This document shows positions 1-13,600 of a stretch of DNA of 64,000 nucleotides, piece by piece. The stretch is from positions 1,495,377-1,559,376 of the forward strand of contig NC_065902.1 of assembly GCF_905147045.1 (NCBI RefSeq), given 5' to 3'. How positions within the stretch are numbered: position 1 is the stretch's first letter; each line of letters starts with the position of its first letter. A program made the position numbers and the translations under genes. The notes beneath the pieces are model-generated. The model was not told where the DNA came from, ran no database searches, and saw nothing but the letters and a program-made list of their open reading frames with translations. Source of the stretch: Nymphalis io (lineage: Eukaryota; Arthropoda; Insecta; Lepidoptera; Nymphalidae).

Positions 1-524
1 TTTAATATGATTTTTGTTAATATTATTAAAAAATTTATAAATATATATTTTTTTTATTTTACTTTTGGTATATAAAATATATTCTATTTATCTTATTTAA
101 TATCTTTCTATTTATTTTATAAAATATTTTTAAGTCAGGCTAGGCAGTAAGAAATACTGACTATCCCTTACATTGTGAATGCCCCACTAATGTTGGGAAT
201 TAAGATCCTTTGCGCCTGTAATTACACTGGCTCGCCCTTAAAACCGAAGCACATCAATGTTAAGTATTACGGTTTGGCGGTAGAATAATAAAAAATAAGT
301 GATATACGCGTATTACCAGATGGACACAAAGTAGAAATAAAAAAAAAACTTTATGTATCTTTTTTTCTTGTGTTTTATAATCTAATGCTAATAAATATGA
401 CAAGACATTATAACAAGGCTAAATATTTAAAATTTACACAAAAGTTGTTCAACAGACATAAATGAAAGACTATTTAGAATAAATATTCCTATAATAAAAA
501 TAATATTTTAAGGCTTTCTTATAA
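1..524. other. 3' flank and presumed 3' UTR of Lgr1, with a SINE fragment
   Basis: Minus-strand 3' UTR and downstream DNA. A fragment of the SINE family seen whole at 12976-13270 lies at about 129-296 in reverse orientation (GTAATTACACTGGCTCGCCC landmark and TTTGGCGGTAGAAT). I could not pick a convincing polyadenylation signal; AATAAA-type matches on the minus strand lie near 53-58 and 111-116. Confidence 0.5.
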
Positions 525-1614
525 TTACAATATACCTGCTTCTCCATTCTTTGTGACTTGTGATACCGATCTATTGTAATCCACTAGAGGAACAAGCGCT
601 GCTGGTGCTGAAGGGTTGGTATGTGCTGTTGGAGGGGGAGTCGCTGCTAATTTATACCTTTCCACCAACCAATTACACTGTCCTGTCCTGGCGATTAATG
701 TTATGAGATCTCTGCGGTACTGTTTCGTCAGGATTGCGTAGAGAAATGGATTAGCACACGCGTTTAAAGGATAGAAGAAAACTAGAAGTACTTTCCCGTG
801 ACTAACATCGACCAACGGTACACCAGCCAGCGCTGTTACACCAAAGAATGCAACAGGTGCCCAACACAGTAAATCCGTTCCAATAAGGAGGGCCATTTTA
901 TTCGCTATCCGTCTTTCAGCCGCTGCTGCGGCTCCTCTACCCCCATACTTCTCACCACCTCCTCCTAATGATCTGTAAATCTGTACGTAGCATACCACTA
1001 TCGTCACCCATGCGACTGCATTTGTCAGGAACAACCCCCCTTGATAAACTGCGTCCTCAACTCCTTCACTTTCAACCGGTAAACAAATAGAAGTCGAAGA
1101 ATAATCCGAAACTCCAGCTAGAGGCAAACCTGCCATAAGTATAGAGAACATCCAACCGCCAATCATAATTTTCGCTGCAGCTCCCAATGAAATTCTTCGC
1201 TCTAAGTAAATTGCGTATGTAATTGCAAACCAACGCTCTAGCGTCACTATAGTAAGAGTGAAGACTGACAGTTGACCAGAGAATACAGACAAGAAACCAG
1301 CTATTTTGCACCCCACGCCGTATTGCCAATCGTAGGCGTAGTTGAAAAATTCTCCGTAAGACCTGAGGTCCACGACTGCTATCATGAAGAGGTACAATCC
1401 TGTGCAAAGGTCGGAAAAAGCAAGGTGGCACATGAGAAATCTTGGTACAGTAAGTTCAGTGTGATTTGTTAAGAGGACTAATAAAACGGCTATATTTCCG
1501 ACCACAGCTGCCGCTATCACGAACCAAACGCTGGCCCGAAGCCACGACCAGCCCATCACGTCCTCACAAGGATTTAGAGCATCTGGCAGCGGAGTACATT
1601 CCACTTCACGTCGG
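525..1614 (-). CDS. Lgr1: Lgr1 coding exon 14: seven-transmembrane domain and stop
   Basis: Encodes 362 residues and the TAA stop in one exon, as in vertebrate glycoprotein-hormone receptors. It opens with RREVECTPLPDALNPCEDVM and G. Helices lie roughly at exon residues 22-47, 57-80, 100-124, 145-166, 188-212, 238-262 and 271-295. Visible motifs: ERW after helix 3, paired extracellular cysteines (GVGCK and STSICL), RIANKMALLIGTDLLCWAP into helix 6, and NACANPFLYAIL then TKQYRRD in helix 7. Loop 3 has an unusual Gly/Ala-rich insert with GGGG and AAAAA. The tail is about 60 residues with one Cys (TGQC) that could be palmitoylated. Confidence 0.95.
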
Positions 1615-4600
1615 CTGTAAGATGAAATATGTTATCTATCATTTCAGTAACAACATTTATTGAATACTTTTACTTGTCATATTAGGCTGGCTATTATCAG
1701 TAATTATATTATACCTTAAGCTAAAGTTGCCGCATTCAGCAAAATAGGTAACGCCCAGACTGTTGTTGACCGGTTCGTGGAAGTCTCCTTGATCGTAGTC
1801 TTCGAAGCTGCCGGAGTCTGAGAAGTATTCGTCGCTTGCCCACGAACCGTTATCCTGGCTTTCAGTCGAAGTATCATCGTAGACACTGGTAAAATATATT
1901 AATTCTAATGCAAAATAAATTGAAAATGATAAATGTGAATCTTATGTTACTCGTAATAAATCTTATTTATAAACGCATAAATAAAATACGATTGACGAGC
2001 CTTACTAGGGAAATTTCTATTTATTATTATTAACGTAAGCTCATCAGACAAATCATAAATAGTTAATGAGTATTCTATTTTCTTTTTAGTGTAAGGTTAG
2101 TAATACATTCGCTTTCATAGCTAAATTGTAGCTTTATCGTGATCTTACCTTCTGGTCGATCGTTTTATGTCAGGATTTAGATTTATGGATCGTTTTCTTG
2201 GCTCCGAAGTTTTCTTCTCGTTGTTTTTACCGCATTTCTGTTGAAAGAAAAAAAAATGCACTAGAATGCAAAATGCACGAGGTCCACTAAAAATTCCCAG
2301 TAGGCAATGACAAAAATAATAATTATATGTAATTGTTATACATAATATTCAATCATTATGATCCTTATTTTAACTATATGAAGAGTACAGGTAGGGAGAA
2401 GTATAAAATATATAAAAAAGGGTCCCTCCGCAATAATAAGGCGCTATTTTCATATTATTCTGTTAATAAAATTTATAAATCTCAATTACTTTCATTTAAT
2501 TTACGTCATAGTTAATTATTCATGATACTTAATTTTTACTGACAAAACCTATTCAATTGTTGCTAACAATATTTTAAAATTCATACTATGATTGACAACA
2601 ATGGTATTTTTTACGTATAAAATAAATGATTTTTGTTTTTCATTAAAAAAAATGTATATAATACTAGTTGAGGGGCAGGTATTACGTACCGTTTGTCCTT
2701 TTTGTAACCCAGGAAACATGTATGTAAAATTTCATTATATTCAATTGAGAAATTAAGACATAAAAACGTACCAAATAAATAAACAGATTACTTTAGCAAT
2801 AATAATATTAAATAAACGTTTTACTTTTTATATTATTTTTTCGATTTTATTGGCATTGTTACCGATTGGTTGGAATTCTAATATATAATAATAAATTTAT
2901 TCGATGTTCACGTCATCATATTTTGTTCTATTTAGGAGATAGGATTGAAAGTGAACGTACAAACACAAACATATTTCAAAAAATAATAGTATTCCACTAG
3001 GAAATTAAACCTTAATTTATATATTTTATTATGGTATGTCGAAATTTTGACTTTGTATAATCGGACCCATTGCAATCAATAACTTTAGTTACAAAATAAT
3101 AACATTTGGTATCATTTGATTTTATTATTTGTTATGACAATTTCGTTTTAAGTATATAAAGAAAGGCTATTTGCAAGATCGTGATATTTAGTGTGTCTCG
3201 AATCGTTCTATACACCTCTGCTAGAGCAAGATGCATACATGAATAACAATATAAGTATAATTTACATGCTACCATCGAACAGTCCAGACTTCGACAACCT
3301 ATGTACATGTTCCTATGTGAACACAGACAGGCAATACATCTATAATAAAATTTAGTGTTCTTCATACAGGTAGTATATTGGATACGAAGTGAAGTTCTCA
3401 ATATTTGCGAGACTATTGATTTTCCACCCACCAGCCGTCGCGAGGCGTAGCTCGGCGAGGGTCCATTTTGAATCAGTTTTTAGTCAGATTTATAGCCATC
3501 AACATCGGGATACCAAGTAGTTGAAATTAATTAGTCATAATGGGAAATATTAATGTTAGAATAGCTTTTTAATTCACCACCGAGCGTTTTGCAGCCGTCG
3601 CTAAATGGTATGTATACACTTTGTAATTATAATTTTTATTTAATTTAATTTAATTTAAATTTATTTTATAAAATTATCAATATATATGTATATACGCCGA
3701 GTTGCGAAGCTGATTACAATAATTATTATATATAAATAATTAGTTTTAAAAATTTTACCGGTTTACTTGTTGAATGTCCAAGGTAATTTTACCTTAGCAA
3801 ATTGCTCAGCAGCTATGCGAATTCAAATTAAAGCCGTTAATAATATATACATAAATATATATTTTAAACTAAATGCATAGACATTTGTTTTATATCATTC
3901 CGTTTTTTATGCTTTAATTCCACCAAAATATTTTTTCTTTGAATAATTCCTGTGGAAGTCAAGACGCGAAAATTGATAATTAATAAATGCAAAGTGCATT
4001 GATAATTAAATGCACATAATACGCATGCGTGAAAATGAACTAAAAAAGCACTAAAGGCTTATTCTAATTGCAATTTATATTTCTCCTATTAGTCGATATC
4101 AGATTTACTTTTGTATATTAATACTCGTTCAACAAGTATTTATTGGATTGCGTACAAAACCTGCGCGATGATCGCAATTCATGCGTCATGCGCATGCCTG
4201 GAAAATGGAAAAATGGTTGCCATCCTAGATCAATTAAATAAGGACCTTTTCTGGCAATAAAATATACTCTGGTAATAAAATCTACTTATATAAAGATAAA
4301 GATAATATTTATATAGGCAATATGTCTTGTATGTTGGCAAACTGCGTGCGCATGTCTGCAAAAATAGGGCTGAAATTCCTTTCCATTCTAAATTTAATAT
4401 ATTTTTCTATTACTTTGCTACTATGGTAATCTCAATAATTAGTAAATTCTTATTTAACAAGTTTTCATTTATATTTTTTTCGAATATTCTTAAAGATTGT
4501 TAAAAAAATCGAAAATCAATAGTAACGCACGCCATGTTTGCGAGCGCTAGCACACTCGTATGCTGCACCCGTCAGGGGTTTTTGATTTTCATTTTTATTC

Positions 4601-7600
4601 AATATCTTTTGTCCACTTGTACACAATTTTATATTATTCACTAGGCTTAAATTCTAATATTTTTAAAGACATGCCCAAAAGTCTGTGACCATGTCTGAAA
4701 AAAAATCCTTTCGAATTTTAATGTAATATTCCTTACTCCTTTGCAATATATCAACCAAAATCCTTTCATTAAAACATCATTTCTTTTATTGGTTTCCGTT
4801 AAGATAAATAAAAAAAATAAAATTAAACGAAAGCTTCTATCTCTGTCGGAATTCGGTACCCATTCTCATTTGTCTTTCATTATTTAATTCTACTTTTCTA
4901 CCTTAATACTTACTCAGCAAGTTTTCATTGCTCCTTACCAATTCCTGCAACGAAAGATTTAAAAAAAAATCGAAAATCAATACCTGCGCCATGATCGCTA
5001 GCTGCGTTTCGTACAGCGCATGTCTGGCGGGGTTGTGTCTCTCCGGGAAGGCAAAAGCGCAGCAGTGGAAGTGATGCGTCAGAAACGCCTTCTCCAAGTG
5101 CTTGAAACATACGTGCATTTTGTAATTTGCATACTAAAAGTGCATTTTTTTAGTTCCGATTAAAACAATCGTTGCCATAAAATATAAATTATATTCGTGT
5201 TATAGTTGCATAAAATTTCGGATTGTTTAAAATATGAAGGTACGTCGTGTACAAATATTGAAGTTAGGTTTAGTAACAAATATTTTATTTGTTAAAAAAA
5301 ATATACAATACAATTGATCGAATAATAGCTTACAACATTTAATTTGTATGCATTTAATGCAGAAGATGAAATTATAATCTAACATTTTAGTTAAACACCA
5401 GTATATAATATAAAATATAAAACATATATAATATAAAAAATGCGTCATTACTATCCCTTTTTTCATAGTACAGTTACAAATTTTTTTTGTTACAATAAAA
5501 CAAATATATTTCTCTATAATTTTTAATCCTTTTTTCAAAATACTAAAATTGTAATGAATGTATACAGAGGCACAGCTATGAAGAAAGATGAAGGGAAGAA
5601 GTGATGACGGGAGAAGAATGGTCAAGCCCAGTGTGCCTGATTTTTAAAGGTAAGTACCTATCCCTAGTTATATATTAGCGAGGGTGTGCAGCGCCGGGCT
5701 AGGGTGGAGCCCTGACCCCAGACGGACCTGCGCAGATGTTATCAATCGATATTGCAATTATTATTACCTGCTCGTAACATCAATTACTGCCCGTCTCTTT
5801 ATTGGACGCTTTTCGATAATTTAGTAACTTTATTAACCACGGATAGGTATTATAAGATACATCTTTATGATATAATATATTCTTTTAAGAATATATTTAA
5901 ATAGTTAGTTTCATTTTAATTTAAAATGAGTTAAGCCAAGTTTGATATTTTATTATCGAAAGTTAAAAGGAATTAAAAAAAAATATATAATGAAATATTT
6001 ATTTTTGTTGACTTTTATGTTTGCATTTTTGATAACATTTTTTAAATTGTCGCGTTTGATCAGGCTTGTCAATTCGTCTGCATATAATCCTAAACTCTAT
6101 CGAATGGTTTTTTATTAAAGAAAGACAAATGGAATGGACCAGATAAAGATGAACGGTATCGGTAATGCGATAGATACAAAAAAAAAATTATGTATGTATG
6201 CCTATAGTTACACTGGCTCACCCTTCGAACCTGAAGACTGACTAGCAATAATATTAAGTATTGCTGCCTGGCGGTAGAACATCTGAGTATCTACCACCCG
6301 GACGGGCTTGCACAAAGCCACATCATGAAGTATTATATATATAATATGTTAATAAGTTATTATTATATATAAGTATATGTCCAGCAGTGGACGAACATGG
6401 ATGATGAATATATGTATCGTTGATGGATATTGACATCGGTTACAAAAACAAAATAAGCTCTTTCTAAAAGGGCGTTGCTCAGCGAGTCTTGAACTTGAGA
6501 CCATTGGTTAAGATGTGTGTTTTTCTGTGTGTGTTTTCAGTGGATTATCTTAGCTAATATATATATATTGTAGTTTACATATCAGAAACTTATCAGAAAG
6601 AGACAAAAACACTTACTTGAAATTCATATATTGATGGAATGTATTTTAGCGAAGGCGTCTTTTCTATTCTAAGGATTTGTAACTTTTCTAGACCTTTCGT
6701 AGGAAGCGACGTGATGGCTGTGTTGCTTAGGTCCCTAAAATAATTAATATTATTTTTTGTATAACAACATTACTAGTTAATGAAAATATATTTATACTTT
6801 TTTATCCGTCTTTTGCTACAACTATGATCTACGACTTCTGCTCTTAATGTAACGAGTAATGGCTGAAATTATAACAAAGAATTCAAACAATTGGATTTAT
6901 TAATGAAAATATTGCAATCACGAAATAGTACATAAAATGTTTAAAATGAAATAAATAAACGCTCGTGAATAAACTAATTCTAATTTTAAATTATTTTAAA
7001 ATTAGAAAAACTTACAGTTGTCGTAACAGCAGGTTACCAGCAAAGGCCATATCATCCAATTTCTTTAACTTAGTATTTCCTTTGAAACTCCTTTAAAAAT
7101 AACAATCAATGAGCTTATTTAGTCAACAAACACAATTCCGGTCATAATTTTTCATACGTCTCTATATGTGAAAAAATCAAAATCTTGAGAATCAAAAAAC
7201 AAATGAAATAATGAAATACAGGCACTTACAATTTTGATATTTGTGAATTTTTAAAAGCATGAGCCGGAACTTCCTCTATCAAATTGTAATTCAATGAACT
7301 GAAATAACATAAAAACTTTTGTCACATAACATACTCATCAACAAATCATTTATTAATAAATGTTTACCTATCTAAAAGCAAGCTAAAATAATGCAATGAA
7401 TTAAAAATCTTACAAACATTAATAAACTAATTACGATAAAGACGATATGCCCAGATAGTGATCTCGGCCTTAATCTCCTTTTATAAGAGTCTAAAGTAAT
7501 ATCAACTTATATCTTATGTTATGTTATGTGCATAGTTATAATATCCAACATATAGCTAGTTATTTTGATTTGCACTCAAATTTAAGCGATAGTCAAAATT

Positions 7601-10600
7601 GAGGTTTGAGTATGCGAAATTTTAAGTTAACGGCGTTTCATATAATTGAGTTACTTAAATATTAAATATTTAATTAACGTTTTAGTATTTGGCTGATAAT
7701 GTTTCTATATAGATGACAATCAAGTTAATTATAATGTTCCTTAATACAAAAATTTTGTGAAAATTGAGTTGCGATTACATTCGTCCACTCATTATTGAGT
7801 ATAGAGTAGTAAACTATAAAGCAAATAATATTACAAAATGGCAATAAAAATCAAAGAAAAAATTAAAAAACGATAGAAAATAGCATAAGTGGGTATATAC
7901 CTATTGACTTACACTTGGTCAGCCCGGACTCGCAGCGCGTGGCTCGGGATACGTTTTATGTGATTGCCTTCGAGGTCTCTGTGAAAAAAATAATAATTTA
8001 AGTGAGATTTCAAAATAACTACTTTTTCATTAATATACCTATTTTCAAGTTATCTAAATAAAATATATACATATTATACCCGAAATCGAAACCGAAACAG
8101 TCTGTGAATGTCCCACTGCTGGGCTAAAGGCCTCCTCTCCTCATTTTGAGGAGAAGGTTTGGAGCTTATTCCACCACGCTGCTCTAATGCGGGTTGGTGG
8201 AATACACATGTGGCAGAATTTCAATATTATACGCCCATTATTAAACTAATTTCAGTATTGCTCTTAATTATATACATATATTCTCTTTATTAAAGGAGAC
8301 TAGACAATTGCGCGGGATATATTATAGTGCACAACTATGTGCGCAAACACAATACTTGCTCTATTTTCTTACTCTCGTACAATGGGACGGCAAATGCGAA
8401 AAGAGCGAAAATAGTTCAGGCGAAGGACCAACGAGAGTGTGTAGTGTAGTTATAAACTATTTACTATTTTGAATGTTTCGATATAAAACCTAAAGAATAT
8501 AATAATAATAAAAAATTTTCTGGCCCGACTCGGGGTTTTAACCCAGGACCTCGAGATTTGCAGCCTTATAGGCAAGGAACTATAGCAACGAAGCAATATA
8601 TGTATATTTCACAAGTTTCACATTATATGTATAGACTATGATATCTCCCGCGTTTATTATTACTTTTATTTTAATTAGATTGATATTACAAGTGTGTTTA
8701 AGAATACGCCTGCGAGTTTTATTAAATGTAGTAAAACAATTAAATATAATATAAAAAAAATATTACAAAATTATTAAAATTACAATAATTTGAAACTTAC
8801 ATGGCCTGCAAGTACGGCAGGGATGTGTTCGCGCTGTTCTTGTCATGAACGTGACTCAAGTTAGGAACTTCCACCAGACCTGATGTCGTTATAATACTAG
8901 AAGAAATTAATTTTCTGAAGTCGTATGCACATCGATCAAATTACAAATAACCAAACAGAATTTCTAATCTTAATAATTACGCATACTTATATGGTAAGGA
9001 CCTGTTTATAATAAGTCAAATGAAATAAAGTCAGATCGTAAAAATAAAATGTTCCACAGTTGGGCGGGCTATGGTCTCTCCACGCTAACGGTAGCATGCG
9101 AAAGCGGTCCCGTGGCGCTGTACCGCTGGTTTTTTAGTGGGTATTCCGATGTTCGGGGCGCATTCGGCGCCTTAGACACCGGCGAGCCCTAAATGACCCC
9201 CCCCCCCTCCTACTATTCCCGTGGGGGAAACGCGTAACGCGTTTTTCCAGCGTTGAAAAAAATGGTCTCTCCACGCTGCTTCAAAGCGGTTTGGTAAATA
9301 TACATTTGACAGATATCATTCGAAACATGCACGTTTCCTCACGGTGGTTACCTTGATCGCCGAGCACGAGATGATTTATAAACACAAATTAAGTACATAA
9401 TAAAAATACAGACGCGCTTATCCGGCTTTGAACCCGCAATCTACTGTTCAGATTCATGTGTTTTAACCACTGGGCCATCTCGGCTCAGATATATACCTAA
9501 TAATTATACGGTATAAAAGATAACGTGCCTTCGTAGTTAGTATTTTTTACGTAAGTTATGTTCTGACATACAAATTAAATCTGCATTTTAATACAATTAA
9601 AAACTCTCATTTTTGGGAACGAGTTTTGTTTCTCGTTATATTACATAGTTATTAAGTATTCATTGCTAACCAACACTAAGTGGATCGTATTGTTTGTAAT
9701 TTTATACCTTTGTGTACATTTTGAGTACTTACGTATATTCAAACATAGTTTCAGTAACATAATAAACGAAAAAGTAAAAAAATACATACGTACAATGTGC
9801 GCAGTTCAGGCAGCGCTGGTAGCGGTGGGATTCTATGCAACAACGGTGCTTGTGTTATAAAACTAGAAAAAAAACACGATAATATTGTTTATATTTCATA
9901 ATAATCATCAAATTCATATAAAACTGCTTCAAGAAAACAATGGACGTTAATTACAGATAAACCTTGATATAATATGTATGTGCCGCATAACGTTTGGCTC
10001 CTTACGAAAAAACCCACGCATTAACATATTTCTGTGCAATTGTAAATAGATTAATCTAAATCAGAACACACAATTCCGTTATTTAGACAAACGTAATGAA
10101 AAGTAACTTGTAGAATTGTAATTGAAATTTTCAATTCAATGTTTTGTTTTTTTTTGTTTCATACGAAAAATATTGAAATGGGTATGATATGGTAATATCA
10201 CTATAAACAAACAGTTAAAATAGAACTGGATTTTTTATCAACCTAAATCGACGCAGTAAAGATTTAATAATAAATAAGGATGTTTTATCTTTTTTGCAAT
10301 AACCATTAAAATAATATATTAATAATAATGTCTGTTTGTCCTTAGTCTGGGTGTGGTTATCTATATAAGTATGTATTTGTAAGGGAAAAGTAGTATATGT
10401 AGTATATCAGTTGCCTGGTTTCCATAGCACAAGCTTTGTACAAACTTAATTTGGGATCAGATGGCCGTGTGTGAAAAATGTCCCAGGATATTAATAATAA
10501 CTCTTATCTGATGCGTTTTAACGAGATAAATGGAATGAACTTCAATTGCACTCTACCGTTCGCTTCAACCATACTTACAAAGATTTGAGATTAGGCATTT

Positions 10601-13600
10601 TGGTCAGATCTTCAACCGCAACGTGTTCTAAATTAGGCGCGTCCATCACAGACCTGAAAATGATATAATTAGCTAGTTAATGATTGTTACTGAGGCCGTT
10701 GAGGATTTCAAATTTGGTCCTCTTTGCCTATACCATTTAAAAAAGGGCCGTCTTATGAATTTTAGAAGAAATAAGTTATTTAAAACGAGATGTACATGTG
10801 ATGTATGTAAATGAATATTCATATTATATAATCACAACATAGAATTGATATTCTTTTCGTAATAATCTATTTTAATTTGTAAGTATATACGAATACGATA
10901 GTAATAGTGTAAATATGGCCGAGTTGTAACAACTGATAAACGGAACAAATAATAGAATTATTTGTTTTATTCTAAGTGAACTGTTTGCGAGCCGTTACTG
11001 AGAATTCCTGTAGGACTAATTGAAGGTTAAATTGACTATTCTTAAATACGACCATATCATAACATCAATTAGGCAATAAAACTACGTACTAACTACTCAA
11101 AAAGAAAAATATGTGACGAAACGGCGATCTCTTTCTTTTCAAAATTCGGAGTTTTCGAATAGTTATCAGGTTACCCTACAATTTAGCCAATAATATGTTT
11201 TCATTATGATACTTAAAATCGACTAATGATTAATTAATTTCATTAATGAATACCGCTTTCATATGAGACGAAGCAGGTCATAAAAATGCTTTAATACAAG
11301 CTATTTTGGCGTCAATTTACAAAAGAAAAGTATCACCTAAAGTACTTTAGGTGAAGTTAAATTAAAGCTTGTAAAAAAGGGAATAAAGAGACTGGTTAAG
11401 CTTGAAGTTTCATATTGTTTTGATTTCAGTAAATGAAAATAATTAATTTATTTTTATGTACTATATGATTAAGGGGTGATATCTCTTATAAGGAACATGA
11501 GGACATTTTGTTCGTCCGTTTATTGATTCAAATATTGCACTTACAAATGTTCAACTTGCTGAAGATCGAAGCCGGCAGCTCTTATGACTCTCGCCGTCAG
11601 ACGGGTAATGTTGGAACGAAGGAGCACGACTGACTCTCTCTGGCCCGCAATTAACTTTACTGAAATAAAAAAATACCTATATTAAAATTGGAATTGAGCT
11701 GTTTCCCGTCTGCTTCTTCCATTAACTAGAAAGTGATATTTGTTGGTGTTGTGACATTATCTTAAAATATTTGAAAATTAAAGTCGTAACTAGTTTTCGA
11801 ATCTAAATCGTTTCACTGCCTCGTTGATATAGTGATACATATTACCCGTATTTAAGACTGTAGATTGAGAGGTCTAAGGTTCAACCGTTGATGGACGCCA
11901 ATAAATTGTTATTAGTTGTATTGATCAGAAAATTTTTAGTATTTCGAAGTTTGGAAATTAGGAGTGCAGTTCCTTTCCTCAGAAAGTTTGTAAACCAATG
12001 ATTCTGCGTCTAAGCTCTATCCGTGTCACAACGGATTGCCGTTCAATCGTATTAAGTGATTGAGGCGATAGAAGCGCGTGTTGTGATACGTGACACACTC
12101 GAATATTTGGATATTTTCTAAGTATATATTATAAAACAAACTTTACAAGACGCATATTATGGCAAAGCCTGCAAATTCGAATCAGCGTCTATATTTAATA
12201 CTGAATCCGCAGCGACGCCCGCATGACATTCTGTTTGTGAATGTAAGACTTGCTGCACAAATAGCATTGCTTAAGACTTTTTTAAATAAAATTGTTAGGC
12301 GGACGAGGAAATAGGCCACCTAATGGTAACTGGTAAGTGGTCACCACTGCCAGTGCCAATTGACACAGGCGCTGTAAAAAATATGTACCGTGTAAATATT
12401 ATTTATTATTACTGAAATAAACATAGCCTATGTTACTTTCTAATAGTGAACGAATAAAATAAAATTGGTTCAATAACTTTCGAGTTTATCGATTACAAAC
12501 AAACGTATCATTCCTATCTACAAAATTATTATAAAAGAAACTATATGTTTTTGAATGAACAAAATAATAGGTATCCAAAATATTCACACAAGAAATAAAC
12601 GACTCTATTACACATATAAAAAAAATATCATTAACTGGGATGTTTCAAACTCAAAAGTGTACATTCATTTCCTTTCGAAACGTATTAAACTAAGCTATAG
12701 GAATATAAAATAATAAACACGTTTCGTAATTACTTTTTAAATAAAACAATTTAACAGACATGTTGAGGAAACGATGTTTTAAAATAGACTTTTATGTGTG
12801 ATTCAGAATTAGTCAGATAAATAATTCGTAAAATGTTTTATATCTTGATAATCGTGAGATTTATTTTTTAGTTTGCAATGATTGCCGAACGTACAGTATG
12901 CTTAGCTCTCTCAAAATTATATCTCAATATAATGTCATTTTTAATTTATTCCACATATTATGTATTCTATGTATTCTACTGGTGGTAGAGCTTTGTGCAA
13001 GCTCGTCTGGGTAGGTACCACCCACTCATCAGATATTCTACCGCAAAACAGCAGTACTTGGTATTGTTGTGTTCTGGTTTAAAGGGTGAGTGAGCCAGTG
13101 TAATTACAGGCACAAGGGACATAACATCTTAGTTCCCAAAGTTGGTGGCGCATTGGTGATGTAAGCGATGGTTAACATTTCTTACAATGCCAATGTCTAA
13201 GGGCGTTTGATGACCACTTACCATCAGGTGGCCCATATGCTCGTCCGCCTTCCTATTCTATAAAAAAAAATCTATGTATAGAAAGTGTTCGTGATTTTAT
13301 TTAAAGATGCTTTTAAGTGGCCAGGTTCTTATTTGGTGAAACGACCCGTTTTAAATATGGACATAAAATATTTCTCTTAACCTATTTCAGCTACGGTCTT
13401 CCTCAAAAATCAGAATCGGAACATTATTTATTGCATAAACTGTGTAAATACATTTTTAAGATCTTATTTCGACAGGCTAATTGCGCAGAACATAATATTA
13501 TAGTGTATCAATCAATCGAAACAAGTGCTCATTATCCGATGAGATGACAAATCCGTACAGCACAGGACCCCCAGCCTAACGTCCTTTCCGAGGCACGGGA

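Noticed and set aside
3132..3431. 99-codon minus-strand ORF
   Set aside because: It lies in an Lgr1 intron, has no recognisable motif and shows no codon bias that I can see.
5227..5625. 132-codon minus-strand ORF, hydrophobic
   Set aside because: The composition (Ile, Phe, Lys, Tyr, Asn) is what AT-rich non-coding DNA gives, and it sits in an intron.
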